A stretch of 64,000 nucleotides of DNA from positions 4,838,501-4,902,500 of the forward strand of contig CM026560.1 of assembly GCA_015143295.1 (NCBI GenBank). The letters run 5' to 3'. The notes beneath the pieces are model-generated. The model was not told the origin of the DNA and searched no databases. It worked only from the letters and a program-made list of their open reading frames with translations. The position numbers were made by a program, and so were the translations under genes. This document shows, piece after piece, positions 13,301-24,020 of the stretch; positions within the stretch are counted from its first letter, which is position 1; each line of letters starts with the position of its first letter. Source of the stretch: Tetracentron sinense (taxonomy: Eukaryota > Streptophyta > Magnoliopsida > Trochodendrales > Trochodendraceae).

Positions 13301-14438
13301 CCAAGGTTATATTGTTGAACTCATGGGTTAGGGAATATTAACCATGGTTAATAGGGGTTAAAAGGAACACATGTTGACCTGTGGGTGTGATTGAACTTTC
13401 CCTGAGTTCAATCACGATTGGTTGTGATCTGATCTCTAAAGATTCTTCTTAATGGGTGACATGTCTTTGTCAAACACATGTTGAACTCGGACATGGATTG
13501 AATTCTTGTTTGACACTTAGATTTTTATTATTTTATTATTTGTTACTTATACAACATAAATTGGCATGCACTATAGATAGGTGTTCTACTTTAATGAATA
13601 CAACATCATTACATGCATTTGTGCCCTTATTTATATGTATATAATAGACATCATAAGATTTCTTAATTAACAATGCACTAAAAAGTTGAAAATATTCCCC
13701 GAATTTTGTGGGGGTCACCAAATCTGCCACAGCCGGACTCAGACCCTCGTTTCCGTGTGTCTATGCAACTTAGATTGGGAGGAGTCCATTTATCATTTTG
13801 TTAACTGAAGTTAATTACGTAAATGGCAGTTCTTTAGAACTTCTGCAGCTAATTCTTGTTGTCCACAGATGGCTCACTGCATTGTACCTTTTTTTACACA
13901 GGATAACTTCAAGTGTCCTACCAAAAGGAAACCTAGTCGGGGCTTGTCGGCTGTAGGGTGTGGCACATATTGTTCCTTGGGAGTTACCATAGCTCCCAGT
14001 ATCGAACTCTCACCTTCATATGCAACCATTTTGCATCACCCTTTTGATGCATCTGGAGTTGCGAGAAGTCTAAGTATCGACATACCAGAGGCATCACATG
14101 CTGCCTCAGGGTACATGCAGAAATTGGTGCTGGCAGATCTGGACCCTGCAACGGCCAAGCTGGCGATTGGGTTCTTGGGGCCCTTCCTCTCAGCATTTGG
14201 CTTTTTATTTATTATAAGAATAGTTATGTCCTGGTATCCAAAGCTTCCTGTGGGGAAGTTTCCATATGTTTTAGCTTATGCTCCTACAGAACCGCTTCTC
14301 ATCCCGACCAGGAAGTTGATTCCACCACTCGGAGGAGTCGATGTAACCCCTGTGGTCTGGTTTGGACTCATCAGTTTCATGAACGAGATATTAGTGGGTC
14401 CACAAGGGCTTCTTGTCCTCCTCTCTCAACAAGTTTAG
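5087..14438 (+). CDS. CCB3: CCB3-like YGGT family protein, plastid (three exons)
   Basis: Spliced gene: exons 5087-5129, 5261-5304 and 13869-14438, with GT-AG introns (GTATAT..GTGCAG; GTAAGT..TCCACAG). The three pieces are in frame and give 218 residues starting MATSSSLLSRTQIK, a Ser/Thr-rich plastid transit peptide. The C-terminal half is a YGGT domain: a membrane segment at about residues 126-150, RIVMSWYPKLP at 146-156, PTRKLIPPLGGVDVTPVVW around 175-193, and a second hydrophobic segment at about 188-201. The SWYPKLP and APTEPLL wording fits CCB3 better than the YLMG1 proteins, which carry a TWFP-type motif; this is from memory, not a search. CCB3 belongs to the thylakoid-membrane machinery that attaches haem ci to cytochrome b6. 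The gene looks intact. Intron 2 is 8.6 kb because of inserted repeats. Confidence 0.82.
5305..5940. other. Intron 2, proximal part, no feature seen
   Basis: This AT-rich intron sequence follows the donor GTAAGTACCC. I see no coding, repeat or RNA signal. Confidence 0.4.
5946..5973. repeat. (TA)n microsatellite
   Basis: About 14 uninterrupted TA units sit in CCB3 intron 2, just before a GA-rich stretch (5993-6035). Confidence 0.95.
6040..6480. repeat. Degenerate minisatellite, GGGGCATTTTGGGTATAGAAA type
   Basis: More than ten diverged units of roughly 30-45 bp share the core GGGGCATTTTGGG(T/A)ATA followed by an A-rich spacer and often ACTTGA. Unit length varies, so this is an old, decaying array. 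It lies in CCB3 intron 2. Confidence 0.75.
6590..7245. repeat. Degenerate minisatellite, AAAGGGCAATTTTGGAATTA type
   Basis: About nine diverged units of roughly 55-75 bp have the core AAAGGGCAATTTTGGAATTA, then GCTAAAATTCAATCAAC and TTTAAACC/TATATGAGTA. It directly follows the shorter-unit array. The two share an A-rich plus TTTTGG flavour, so one may have grown from the other. Confidence 0.75.
7266..7323. repeat. (TA)n(CA)n compound microsatellite
   Basis: A run of TA repeats passes straight into a run of CA repeats, ending at ACAACTCG. It lies in CCB3 intron 2 and is likely to be length-polymorphic. Confidence 0.95.
7324..8583. other. Intron 2 stretch with no recognised feature
   Basis: This is non-coding sequence; the short open frames here have no recognisable domain. 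The part after 8200 is G-rich, with many GAGAGA and GGGA runs. Confidence 0.4.
8589..10271 (-). mobile_element. gypsy solo LTR in CCB3 intron 2
   Basis: A single 1,683-bp LTR reads on the minus strand from TGTAGAACCCCGGTTC (10271) to GGGGCGCAACA (8589). It is flanked by a perfect 5-bp target duplication AGGGA (8584-8588 and 10272-10276). No internal region or second LTR is present, so it arose by LTR-LTR recombination. It contains a clear TATA (TATATAAA, 9835-9828), CTTATGAG arrays (about 9060-9450) and the stem-loop GCTGAGT..ACTCAGC at 8960-8981. It is related to 3062-4731. Confidence 0.93.
9912..10025 (-). promoter_or_regulatory. Self-complementary word cluster (CGATCGATCG type) in solo LTR
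   Basis: Five close copies are visible: CCGATCAATCGG, GGATCGATCGATCGG, ACCGATCGATCGGT (twice) and ACCGGTCGATCGGT. The cluster ends about 80 bp before the TATA at 9828-9835 and starts about 250 bp after the LTR 5' end. Confidence 0.6.
10277..10429. other. Short unassigned stretch between solo LTR and LINE
   Basis: A G-rich then AT-rich spacer holds no gene. It contains TATA-rich sequence near the LINE 3' end. Confidence 0.4.
10430..12540 (-). mobile_element. LINE (L1 type), 5'-truncated, in CCB3 intron 2
   Basis: Minus-strand ORF2 remnant. From high to low coordinate: KIDMEKAYDHVNW-like RT sequence (about 12500-12430), then 12356-11988 with SRGLRQGDPLSPLLF and the catalytic FADD box, RT end and thumb (11892-11668), 11551-11267, then a zf-RVT domain in 11245-10877 with the HCPF ending, and the C-terminal piece 10795-10589. 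Stops and frameshifts separate the parts. The endonuclease and ORF1 are missing, the usual 5' truncation of LINE insertion. The 3' end lies near 10430 in AT-rich sequence; I did not find clean target duplications. Confidence 0.9.
11988..12356 (-). pseudogene. LINE reverse transcriptase core
   Basis: The 122-codon stretch has the RT block GLRQGDPLSPLLFIIVSEAL, then HLQFADDILLFCEA with the FADD catalytic pair, and GLKINFPKT, all L1-type signatures. Its first 15 residues look like shifted frame. A stop or frameshift lies on either side, so the enzyme cannot be made. Confidence 0.92.
12541..13094. other. Intron 2 stretch with no recognised feature
   Basis: This is non-coding. A 106-codon open frame runs through 12869-13189, but it crosses into the foldback MITE and has no domain. 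Confidence 0.4.
13099..13437. mobile_element. Foldback MITE with arms of about 165 bp
   Basis: The left arm (GAGATTGGATCACAGCC.., ATTGAACTCGGGGAG.., CACCCACAGGTCAA..) is repeated inverted in the right arm (..TTGACCTGTGGGTG, CTGAGTTCAAT, GGTTGTGATCTGATCTC). The arms meet near 13268 with almost no loop. Such long, nearly loop-free arms would give a strong hairpin RNA. The element lies in CCB3 intron 2, 430 bp before exon 3. A fragment of the same family is at about 16681-16775. Confidence 0.85.
13438..13868. other. Distal part of CCB3 intron 2, no feature seen
   Basis: It ends in the splice acceptor TTGTTGTCCACAG. No repeat or RNA signal was recognised. Confidence 0.4.
13869..14438 (+). CDS. 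CCB3: CCB3 exon 3 (YGGT domain exon)
   Basis: The last exon carries 189 codons and the stop TAG, and holds all of the mature membrane protein. Its first codon, directly after the acceptor AG, is an in-frame ATG, so gene finders may call it a complete single-exon gene. That form would lack the first 29 residues of the transit peptide. The upstream mini-exons join in phase, which favours the three-exon model. Confidence 0.85.
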   Translation: MAHCIVPFFTQDNFKCPTKRKPSRGLSAVGCGTYCSLGVTIAPSIELSPSYATILHHPFDASGVARSLSIDIPEASHAASGYMQKLVLADLDPATAKLAIGFLGPFLSAFGFLFIIRIVMSWYPKLPVGKFPYVLAYAPTEPLLIPTRKLIPPLGGVDVTPVVWFGLISFMNEILVGPQGLLVLLSQQV

Positions 14439-16060
14439 TGAAATACACAACATACATGGAGAGATGCAGTTCCTTTTCTTTTTTTTTTAATTTTATTTTT
14501 ATTGAGAAGTGTAGAAATGTAAATACTGAAACAGAATTTTGCGTTCTCTATGGCAGAATTTTGTATATTCGTATTCATTTAAAATTGATTGTTCTTTTGA
14601 TAAAATTTTTATCACATATGTTTACAGCATTTGGACTTGGTTGGTATCTGATCACTTTCGAAGGGTTTGGATGCAACTTTAAGATTGAATGGCTTCTATA
14701 GTAAATAGCTAAATTGTTGCAGAACTTCAAAATGAAGTGTTTAATACAGAATGATTTCCCCAACTGTTTGGCCATATGTTAGGTAATTTTGTGCCATCAT
14801 ATGTTATTACTATCTAAAAATGGTGAGGGTGACGGAGTTGGAGTGGTTTGCTGACCGTGGCAGTCATGATTCTGTAGTGACTGGCAAGTTTGGTGCAGTC
14901 TGTTGCACAGGATCCAGAACAGGGTCGCTGTTTCAAACGACATACCATTATTTTTAGACCTATTTGATTGGGAGGTTGTTCAGAAATAATGCACTCTCGT
15001 GCCATAATGCCTCTACTCTGGTTTCTCTAATGTTCTCCAAAATTTTCAGATTTTTTTTTAGGGTTAGACTAGACTTTCCAATTCCACATGCTCCATCCAT
15101 ATATGAGCTTAAACTGTTATCGTCATCAAAAAAATACAAAATAAAAATTCAAAAATTAGTTGAGTTAGCATGCTTTGGAACTACATGTGACTTGATTCCA
15201 TGAAGATGGATACGTAGGTAGCCCTTTCGGGTTCAACTCCCTTGGGTTATAAATTAGGTTAGTTTATTTTGTTATTTAAATTGATTGTTGTTTTTATTGT
15301 TAAATTTAGCATGATCATAATTTTAGGTGATTGGTTTTGATTAGTATGTTTCCATATTGTCTTGCTGCTACTTTCATAATTTATCATGTTTAACATGAAT
15401 ATTTAAATAGCATGATTTTAATTTAGATAATTCTATTATCGGTTTTCACTTGTCTATTTTGGATTTAGGGAGTAGGTGGATCTTTGATGAAAGTTTAAGG
15501 ATGTGTAACACATACCTTTAACTAAACCAAATATCTTACCTACATTTTAGTTCCAAAACCTTGCCTTATCCATTAGATTTAAGGTTCTTATTTTCCATTA
15601 GAATTTAAATAGGTGGCAACTCTGTTTTTTTTGTTAATTTCTATTATTCATTTTTGAAAATTTTCTAATTTGCAATGGTGTAAAATTTCATGTTCACATT
15701 TACCACAAGTCTTATATATTGCCTTAGATTGTAGGTAGCAAAGTTACATTGATTCATGAAATTGTATTGAATCAGTATATGACTCTTAATATATGGCCCA
15801 CCTTTCCAGATTGAACAATCAGAGAACATGGAAAACAGGAATGTCTAGCTTTCCATAACTCTTTGTTGTCATGCTTTCAAGTTTTATGTGTTACTCCAGA
15901 ATCATCGGATGGCTCTACCTTTAGTGGTTGAGAATGGTAAGTATAGAACTGATAGAAGCCTGGACTTTGGAGGCATCAGAAGCAAGAAAGATTGATTGAG
16001 AAACTCCTAAGCATCCTACTATGAGGTCAAGGTAAATATGAAAATCAGGTAACGGGCACC
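14439..16060. other. CCB3 3' flank
   Basis: AT-rich sequence includes the presumed 3' UTR; T-rich tracts follow the stop by about 40 bp. No coding or repeat signal is recognised in the rest. Confidence 0.4.
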
Positions 16061-16066
16061 GGATTC

Positions 16067-16436
16067 ACGATAGGGTGTAAATGAGCTGAGTTGAGCCGAG
16101 CTGGGTGCTGTTCGAGCTCAGCTCGTGACATATATGCTGGCTCGAGCTCGGATCAAGCTTGATTCAAGCTGTCAAATGTTAGCTTAAGCTCGGTTTGTCT
16201 ATAAATAATAGAGGCGTGCTAGCCCTACTCTCGGTCAAACTCTACTCTCGGCCTCCACCTATTCATTATCAAATCAGTTATGGTGGTTAAAGCACTATCT
16301 CTCATTAAGAATGGACAAGTGGTTGATGGAGACTGAGAGTAGAGTTTGACTGAGAGTAGGGCTAGCATTAAATAATAATGCTCGAGCTGGCTCGCGGACT
16401 TCCCTATTATTTTAGGCTCGTCTACCCTTATGCTAG
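16067..16436. mobile_element. hAT-like MITE rich in CGAGCTCGAGC words, carrying another MITE
   Basis: The left end AGGGTGTAAATGAGCTGAGTTGAGCC and right end GGCTCGTCTACCCT are imperfect inverted repeats of the AGGG(T/C)G..CGAGCC kind. The body is dense in GAGCTCG/CGAGCT. The outer borders are approximate. It is the same broad type as the insertion at 35157-35678. Confidence 0.55.
16211..16368. mobile_element. 158-bp MITE nested in the hAT-like MITE
   Basis: The left end GTGCTAGCCCTACTCTCGG.. matches inverted the right end ..CTGAGAGTAGGGCTAGCAT over more than 30 bp. It is flanked by a perfect 9-bp duplication TAAATAATA (16202-16210 and 16369-16377), which points to a Mutator-like mobiliser. 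Confidence 0.85.
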
Positions 16437-16680
16437 CCGATTAAACTCATTGCAGAAAATCCCGATTGTTTTGCCTGATAAGACTAACAATATGTAGGGA
16501 AAAAAGAAAAAAATAAAGTTTAACGTCTTCATAACCATTTTGAATCTGGAGCAAAATCCCCATAATCTTAGCTGCAAAAATACCTTTAACATGTAGAAAA
16601 ACACATCAACTAGTCAACTAAAGCCAAGAGGGATATCTCCCAAGAAAAAAAGAACTTAGGCAGAGGAAAGGACTATTTCT

Positions 16681-16775
16681 CCTCACCCTCACAAGCCCCT
16701 TTGAACTATGGTTAATAAGTTTTAACCCTTGTGGTTAATTTTTTTTCTTCTAAAAATCAAGGTTAGATGCCTGAA
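16681..16775. repeat. Fragment of the foldback MITE family
   Basis: It reads CTTTGAACTATGGTTAATAAG.., TTTTAACCC, GGTTAATTTTTTT and AAAATCAAGGTTAGA, matching the inner parts of the 13099-13437 element. No ends are visible. Confidence 0.55.
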
Positions 16776-16949
16776 CGAAGCCGAAAAACTTGTTGCTTGT
16801 GTTCGGCTCAATTAACAAACGAGTTCAATCATTTAACTCTCCTCGATAAACTTGCCAAAAAATAATTTCTCCTTGCAATCAGCACACATGCTTGAGAGTA
16901 AACTAAGCTCTTTCAAATGAAAATCTTTGCCGATTTCGTTTTTAAGAAA

Positions 16950-17300
16950 TCCTCAAACCTAAACCAAAATCAACCGAATACAAAAAAACAATTAGAAATG
17001 AGTTTCAAGAAAAAGAAAGAAAGAATAAAAAAACTCAATTCTACTACTCTGTTTGGTTGCCGAGAAAATAGTCTGGAAAAAAAGCGAGCTAAGAGATTAT
17101 TATGAAAACCAAAAAAATTCTTCTCTTCTATGTTTTCATCTATTTTCTCAACATACAAACAGGGGTTAATGAAAAATAAAAATAATAATAATAATAATAA
17201 TAATAAAAGAAAGAGAAATTGGAAAATCAATCTACCGGAGTCATCTTGAATGAAAGGAGCTGATTCTATCTATTTCTTCATGCAAAAACCCTCATCTTTG
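16950..17300. repeat. Segment duplicated at 42580-42830
   Basis: The phrases AATACAAAAAAACAATTAGAA..GAGTTTCA, GAAAGAGAAATTGGAAAA and GAATGAAAGGAGCTGATTCT recur in order at 42620-42830 with indels. It includes an (AAT)n stretch at 17177-17206. The two copies lie on either side of the large TE nest. Confidence 0.55.
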
Positions 17301-18830
17301 ATACGAGTTGGAGAAAGGGTTTGGAGGATTTAGCTGCTGCCCAAGGTTTGGACCCTAAAGGGGGGAGGGGGAGGTGAATAGGGTCTATGACAATTTAAAA
17401 TTCTTCCTATTCCGGTAAACGGAATTTTAATTATACTAATTAAAAGGGAAATGAATTATGCAATTCTACTCAAAAAATATAAAGCAATAAAGTAAAGTGT
17501 AGGGAGAGAGAATGCAAACACAAAAATATTGTTCACGAGGTTCGGCAATCCTGCCTACATCCCTGCCTCGAGCTATACCCGTCAGAGGATTTACTACAAT
17601 TTTACTCGCACAGTCTTCTTACGGGTGAACACCAAACCTTTTACAACTTTCTTTCGGGCGAAAGTCAAGTCTAACCAATCTTCTTATGAGCGAAGATCAA
17701 GCCTAAACAACACAAGAGAACAATCATCTCTTCGCTTTACAAAGCTCCCCACTTCAAGGACAAGAATCCACGACTCTTGATTTCACTTACACTTGTTGAG
17801 AAGTGTTTACAATCAGAATTTGCTCCTTAGATGAGCTGATAAAAGTGTTGAATACTCACTAAAAGATCTCCCAAAGATTGGACTTGAAAGCTCTTTAAAA
17901 CTGATTTAGGGATTCTAGGGTATAACTAAATAGATTTGGAAATCTAAGCTTTAGAGTGAATGATTAAAGTTGTAGATCATCACATTTTAGTTCATAAATC
18001 ATTCAATTTTATAGCATTTTCAAAGATATAGCCGTTGGAGGGGCATTGTGAAAGATATGACCATTGAAAACTAGCCGTTACAGGCTTTTTCTGAGTTCCG
18101 CATGATTTCGTCGATGAGATTGGGTATGCTTTGTGTAACGTCCCAAAATACCCTCTAGGAGTTAGGCGATATTTGGGCTCGTTACCTACCATGACAACCA
18201 TCCTGCAGAAGCATATAAGGCAAGCTAAATATTGAACTGAAAATTTCTTTAATAACTTGACTGTATTCCAAGTGCAATTGCTTACAATACCTGAATATAA
18301 ATTAAAACATGTACAAGCAATCCTTAACCTGAGTTACCATTTCAAATGAGACAATAACCCCAGACATAAAAACCCAAAATACATGTCTCTCTCACCCCAA
18401 CCATAGGGCCACATGTCAAGACCCCTCATCTGGATGACGATCCCAAGCAAACTCCTGCTCTCCAAGAATTGCCTCGATCCAAGGAACTGGAGTACATGTA
18501 TCGTATGACATACCTGCCGACATCAATAGGTACGACTGAGTATGGAATACTTAGTGAGTACAAGTTACTAGCTAATAATAGTAATAATAATAATGTCATG
18601 CGTGGTATAGTTCATCATCACATATAAATAATCAGAGTGCGGAAATTAAGACCAGATAACAAACGTAAAATCTTGAACATCATACTTTAAATAATACCTT
18701 AAGTTCATGCTCATTCTTGAAAATATCTTTTTGTGTTTTCAAAAACTTTTTTTTCACGTTTAAAACTTGTTCTTGTCTCGTGAAAATCATGCATGTCTTG
18801 TCGTGTTCTTGTTTGGAATCACTTGTCATA

Positions 18831-19095
18831 CTTGTTTAACTAGTACTCGAACTATGAAATGGACGGACCTAGTAGCTGTTTGTCTTGTTTAACTAGTATT
18901 TGAACTATGAAATGGACGGACATACTAGCGGCTTGTCTTGTTTAACTAGTACCCGAACTATGAAATGAACGGACATACTAGTGGCTTGTTATGTTTAACT
19001 AGTACCCGAACTATGAAATGGACAAACATACTAGTGGCTTGTCTTGTTTAACTAGTACCCGAACTATGAAATGGATAGACATACTAGCGGCTTGT
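18831..19095. repeat. 53-bp tandem array, five units (3' LTR copy)
   Basis: Units start at 18831, 18884, 18937, 18990 and 19043; each reads CTTGTTTAACTAGTACCCG.., ACTATGAAATGGACGGACA, TACTAGCGGCTTGT. They differ by a few bases. The sister LTR has four units. Confidence 0.93.
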
Positions 19096-20192
19096 CATTC
19101 TTGCTTGTCTTTTTTTCTTGTGAGCCAGATGTGACATATCCTTGGATATGCCCCATCCTTGACCGACCCAAAGTCCGGCTTTGTCATTCGTATCATAATC
19201 ACATGTCTTGTTCTTATGGTTTCTTGTATGTATACTTATATTTTGAAAAGCTCGGTTCTTGCGTGCGTGCATGCTCGTGCATAAAAATTGGTGATATCAT
19301 GTTGGCATGCATCAATAAAGCATAATATAACATTTCCTACATTTTCATAGACAAGGTGAATTTAAGGGAAACATATAAAACAATTGATCCAATTTACTAA
19401 TTTATCAATGAGCATGTGTGATTTGAAGGGATATACATTGCATTTGATTATAATTACTCAATTGAGAAAAATCTCTAAATCCCAGAATCATAATCTTGAC
19501 TTGGATATTCATACATACGTTTCATCAAACACCTTGCATGCAACATTTCTTCAACTTTTATTCATGTTTTCTTAGTCTTAGATTCACAAACTCATTCATG
19601 CATTTTATCAAACATGTGGCATGCAACATTGGTATGGTCCTTATTTTACATCTTCCTTGTCATACATTTCATCAAACATCTTGGGTGTGTGTTATTCATA
19701 CATTGCCCTTCCACCATTTTCCATTTCGTAACATTAATTACATGCCCACTATTTCACTTATCTTGTTTATTTTGGGAAAGTAAAGCAATTTAATAATAGG
19801 AATGTATAAATTCAATAACATCATTTTTTTAAAGAGAGAAAAGTAGGTTATTACTAAAATTTACTAGGAGGGTGTACTAACCTTGAGTATGAACTCTAAC
19901 TCTTGAAGAGAACCTCCCTTCGATTTGGAATCCAAGCTTGAGGAAGAATGCAACCCTTGAGGAGGAATCTCCAATCTTGATGGAGGAGGTTCCTTGCTTG
20001 AAGAAGATCCAAATCTTGAGCTCCCCTTGATCTTAATCCAAAACCTGTCCTTGGATTTCCCTTAATCTCTTCCTCTCCTTTCTCCCACTTTCTTAGGTTT
20101 AGGTTCAACCCAAAACCCCCAATAGTGATCCCTATTTATAGGCAAAGGGTAAAAACCCAAGAAAATCATGCTAAAAAAAGTTGATTCGCACT

Positions 20193-20300
20193 CCTACAAT
20201 CGTTCATAGGATTCCTACGATCGATCGTAGGTTGGCCAGTGGGTTTTCAGCATTTTTGGAGCTTTACGATTGATCGTAGCAACTCTACGATCGTACTTGG
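20193..20300 (-). promoter_or_regulatory. Self-complementary word cluster (ACGATCGATCGT type), LARD 3' LTR
   Basis: CCTACGATCGATCGTAGG (perfect palindrome), ACGATTGATCGT, and partial copies CTACGATCGTA and CTACAATCGTTCATAGG. About 55 bp further in transcription direction is TATAAATAGG (20140-20131). Confidence 0.6.
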
Positions 20301-20569
20301 GATAGAAAGTTTCCATGTTTTTTTCTGTTTTGGTATTTCGGCCATAACTTTTGACTCGCTTATCGAATTTTGATGATTCAACTTGTGTTAAACTCGTCAT
20401 TCGAATGGGAACAATTATATCTCTAATGGAAAATTCCTAATTTTGAGATTTTAATTACCTAAATAGGCTCTAAAGCCGACTGATCCGAAAATGGATTTCG
20501 TCAACCCATATTTACAGCATATCCGATTTCGAAAATAGGATGTTTGACTTAGCCCCGACTCAAAATCCA

Positions 20570-22009
20570 TGAAAAAATTCGGTGAACCTCAAATCCGATG
20601 TTTGAGTTGAGAACTCACAAGATCAAGGAGATGGTTAGGTTTCCCTACAATTCTATCTACCATTTTTATGAGTTAACAATTAAGTTATTTTTTTAAAGGG
20701 ATGATGAATTTAAAGTGCGGAAATATAGAGAAACATGCAAACCCTAACACAAGGATTTTTACGTGGAAATCCTTCCGGGAAAAACCACAGGACTTAGTCC
20801 AGCCAAGAGATATCACTAAGACAAAGTCAACAAGAACTTACAAGACTCGAACTTGACTCATTTGGACTAGACACTATGATCCTTCAATTCTTAGTCCTCC
20901 ATGCCTCGAAAAGTCATCACGTATTCACAAGTCCTGTGATCAATCGCAACCACTCGTACTTCTCTTTGTGTCTCGAAAAAGAATCCACGATCTTCCGATC
21001 GATCTCCGTTAATGACGGCTTCAGATTCCACCGACCAAATCACACATCCACGATCCTTCTCGGATTGATCTCCTTTGCAAAGGCTCCGGAACACTCCAGC
21101 CAAGTTATTCTATCCAGAATGGGTTGATGATTTGATAAGAATCAATTCATAGATGAACTCCATCAATGGAAAAGTCCAAGCAAGCTAAAATGAAGCTTTT
21201 GACTTGCAAACTCTAGGTTGAAAGACAAAATAACAAAGGGAGGAGAGAAACCAAATATGGAGTTTCTATGAACTCTAGATATACCTCAAAGTACTCTCAA
21301 CACACTCCCAAAGTTTCCCGAAAAGTTGCTTTCACGGATTAGGGGAGTTCTAGTTAAATAGAGAACCCAAAACCAAGGTTAGAAGTTGCTAAAACCCAAA
21401 AAGGCAAGCAAAGGTGAAGTTCAGTCGACCCAAGTATCCTCTAGGGTCGACCTTGAGTTTTGCCCTTCTCAGCCAAATTTTCCCATAGTAATATTTTGGT
21501 ACCTAGGGGCGACCCAAAACGCCCAGGGTGGACCTTGAGGTGGAAACTCAATTTTCAAAATTCATTTTTAACTTTTGCACCCAGCATGAAAGTTGTATCT
21601 CTTTTCAACGCGGTCGATTTGATATATTATGGAGCAAAATTTGAGCTACGGTTTGGGAGATATGCCACTTACAAGCAACCTTGTTTTTTTGAGAAATTTC
21701 AGACTTTTAAACTTGTTTTGCATTACATACCTCATCACCTAGGGTCCATATGATTAGTCTAAGACCATTACCACCTAAGGTATCATATTAGGTTTAATCT
21801 AAGTCAATTCCCACCTAAGGTAACATGGTATTTAGGTCACTTACCATCCTATGAGTGAAACGAAGGAAATGATCAACCGAGTCTTCAACGCTCTTCAACT
21901 TCACTTGTCGTGGATGCTTGACGGCAATGACACAAGATACACACCTAATCACCTAGACTCACTTGTTTTGATACTGGAATAAGCCAACACATGAAACATG
22001 GATCTTACA
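20570..22009 (-). repeat. 3' LTR of the GAG-only copia element
   Basis: Minus strand runs from TGTAAGATCCATG (22009) to CCGAATTTTTTCA (20570). It has a TATTTAA box near 21353-21361 and the GGTCGACC cluster about 57 bp before it. It is about 62 bp shorter than the 5' copy within that cluster. Confidence 0.9.
21418..21545 (-). promoter_or_regulatory. Self-complementary word cluster (GGGTCGACCC type), 3' LTR of GAG-only element
   Basis: Words GTCGACCCA, AGGGTCGACCTTG, AGGGGCGACCC and AGGGTGGACCTTG occur as inward/outward pairs. It is followed, on the minus strand, by the TATTTAA at about 21357. Confidence 0.55.
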
Positions 22010-23830
22010 ATCTCCCCATTTGGCAATTCCTTGACAAAACCAAACTGAAGTACATGACTTGACACAAACTCACCCAAACACATCAAAACGGTGAATTAGG
22101 ACATTACAAGACTCCAACACTATTTCATGACACAAATTGACAAATCATCTTAAATGAAGGCACTGAAGCTCTTGTCAAGTAAAATCTGTCTGCTGCAACC
22201 TTGCACCTGCACATGCTCATAAACAAAATACCCAGTGAAGCATGTATGGAATATGAAAAATACATAAACACAGGTATTGCAAGGAATGTACTGAACTAGG
22301 GAAATAGTACCCAACATTCTCCCCATTTTTGACACAATTACCAAAGGTAATCATGAAGCCAATATCACAGAGGATATACCAATTTAAACACATGTGAAAT
22401 ATCAAGGCAATCACAATACACCCAATAAAATGCAGACAATGCGGGGACTAAAGAGCGGGGAACAAAATAGAAGTATAAAGCACAAACTCCTCTTTAACAA
22501 CTCAAGCACAAACTCCCCCTCAACAACTCAACTTGATCTTCTCCCCCTAAGATCAAGGACACCACCAAAAAATAGGGCACTTATGCTAGAAAGGCCCATA
22601 CCAACTAATAAGAAAGCACATAATACTAATGCTAAAAAAGTATCATGTGTCACACAAACATGCATCCAAAGCATTCCAAGCAGTAGTAATTTAAAATTAC
22701 AAATCCAATGAAGAACATGATTAGTTAGTCTGACTGAGGATACACATCTAACTAAATCTCATGGAATGCTAAAGCATAGCCAATTCACTTAGTCACATTT
22801 AGTAAACAGTTCAAAAGTGAAACAATATGTGTGAAGTGGTGGTCTGACAAGACACTAGATCAAGGTTTCTTTTCCTTTCCAAGGATATGACATTAACCAC
22901 TAAGGAGACTTCCGGAGACATAAATCTTAGAAGTCAAACCTAGTTAGATCCAGATATGCTATTTTTTTTTTTACATTTTAGTGCTCCTTTTTCCATTTTA
23001 TTTGACTCACTAATTTTCTTTTATTTTTGGTCAAATACCTCCAAACTTTGTAAGATTTCTTTTGATGTTTTTTATCTGAACATATCTTTACATGCAATGA
23101 TGGCTTTCACACTATCTAGGTAGGTAGTCCTGGCTATTAGCAGCAGAGGCTTTCACTCTAGTGACCCAGATAGATACCTACTGTCTGCTTAGGTAGCCAT
23201 TTCAGATTGTTTGCATCCAATAGTGACTTTCACACTATCCCAGTAGGTAGCCCTTTTCATTGCAATGATTTTTTTTTTACTCATGGAGGATACACAAAAT
23301 GCGGATGACTAACAATATGTTCATTCTAGATTGGTCATCCAAGGTCACACTTTTGAGATAAACCATACACCTACATATTAGAAAATAGATCTCTCAATAG
23401 AATCAGTCAGAGTGCATGTGAAATTTGTGAAGCATACACACATGAATAAGTCTCTAACTGTTCTAGATAAAACCAGTCTAATTTTTAGCCTAACCAAGAG
23501 ACTATGAAGGTGATATATCCTCAATCAGCAACAAACTCATGATCAACCCTGGACAATTATAGAAATAAAGATCACATAAGGAATACAGATCATGCAAGTC
23601 AAACAAGGGCAACATGACAAAAATATTTTTGGATTTTATAGTTTTTCAATGTTTTTGGACTTTTCAAAATAAATAAAACAGAAAAACAGACCAAAGCAAC
23701 TAAAAATTAGTAAAAATTAAAATTACTAGTATACACAAATAGCATAGCACTAGGACAAGATATAACAGGAGCAACACACCCTAGGATATGACAGGCATGG
23801 GCTAAGTGAAGCCCTTCAGGTCTTCCTTTC
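22010..23830. other. Non-coding internal part of the GAG-only copia element
   Basis: Between gag and the 3' LTR. It has several polypurine-like tracts on the minus strand (near 22005-22020, 22510-22520, 22545-22555) and a repeated phrase GGCTTTCAC..AGGTAG (about 23100-23260). No pol domain. Confidence 0.7.
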
Positions 23831-24020
23831 TCACCCAAATGATTTTAGTAGTTTGATTGACCCTTTGGTCTCTAACCGGTTAAGTTGAGGTAGGTATGAC
23901 ATTTTGCCTCTTCCTCCTGTTCCTTTTTTTCCAGGATTGAGTCCTAGAATTATGGCGGGCATTATGGTTCTCCCGGTTACCTCCTTTATATCTAGCATAA
24001 GGAGTGTAATGACCATGCCA

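Noticed and set aside
17529-17780. 83-codon frame near the nest's left edge
   Set aside because: It lies in a copia-like LTR and has the usual LTR wording; no protein family seen.
18831-19095. 53-bp array as CRISPR or regulatory repeat
   Set aside because: It is a head-to-tail tandem repeat without spacers inside an LTR.
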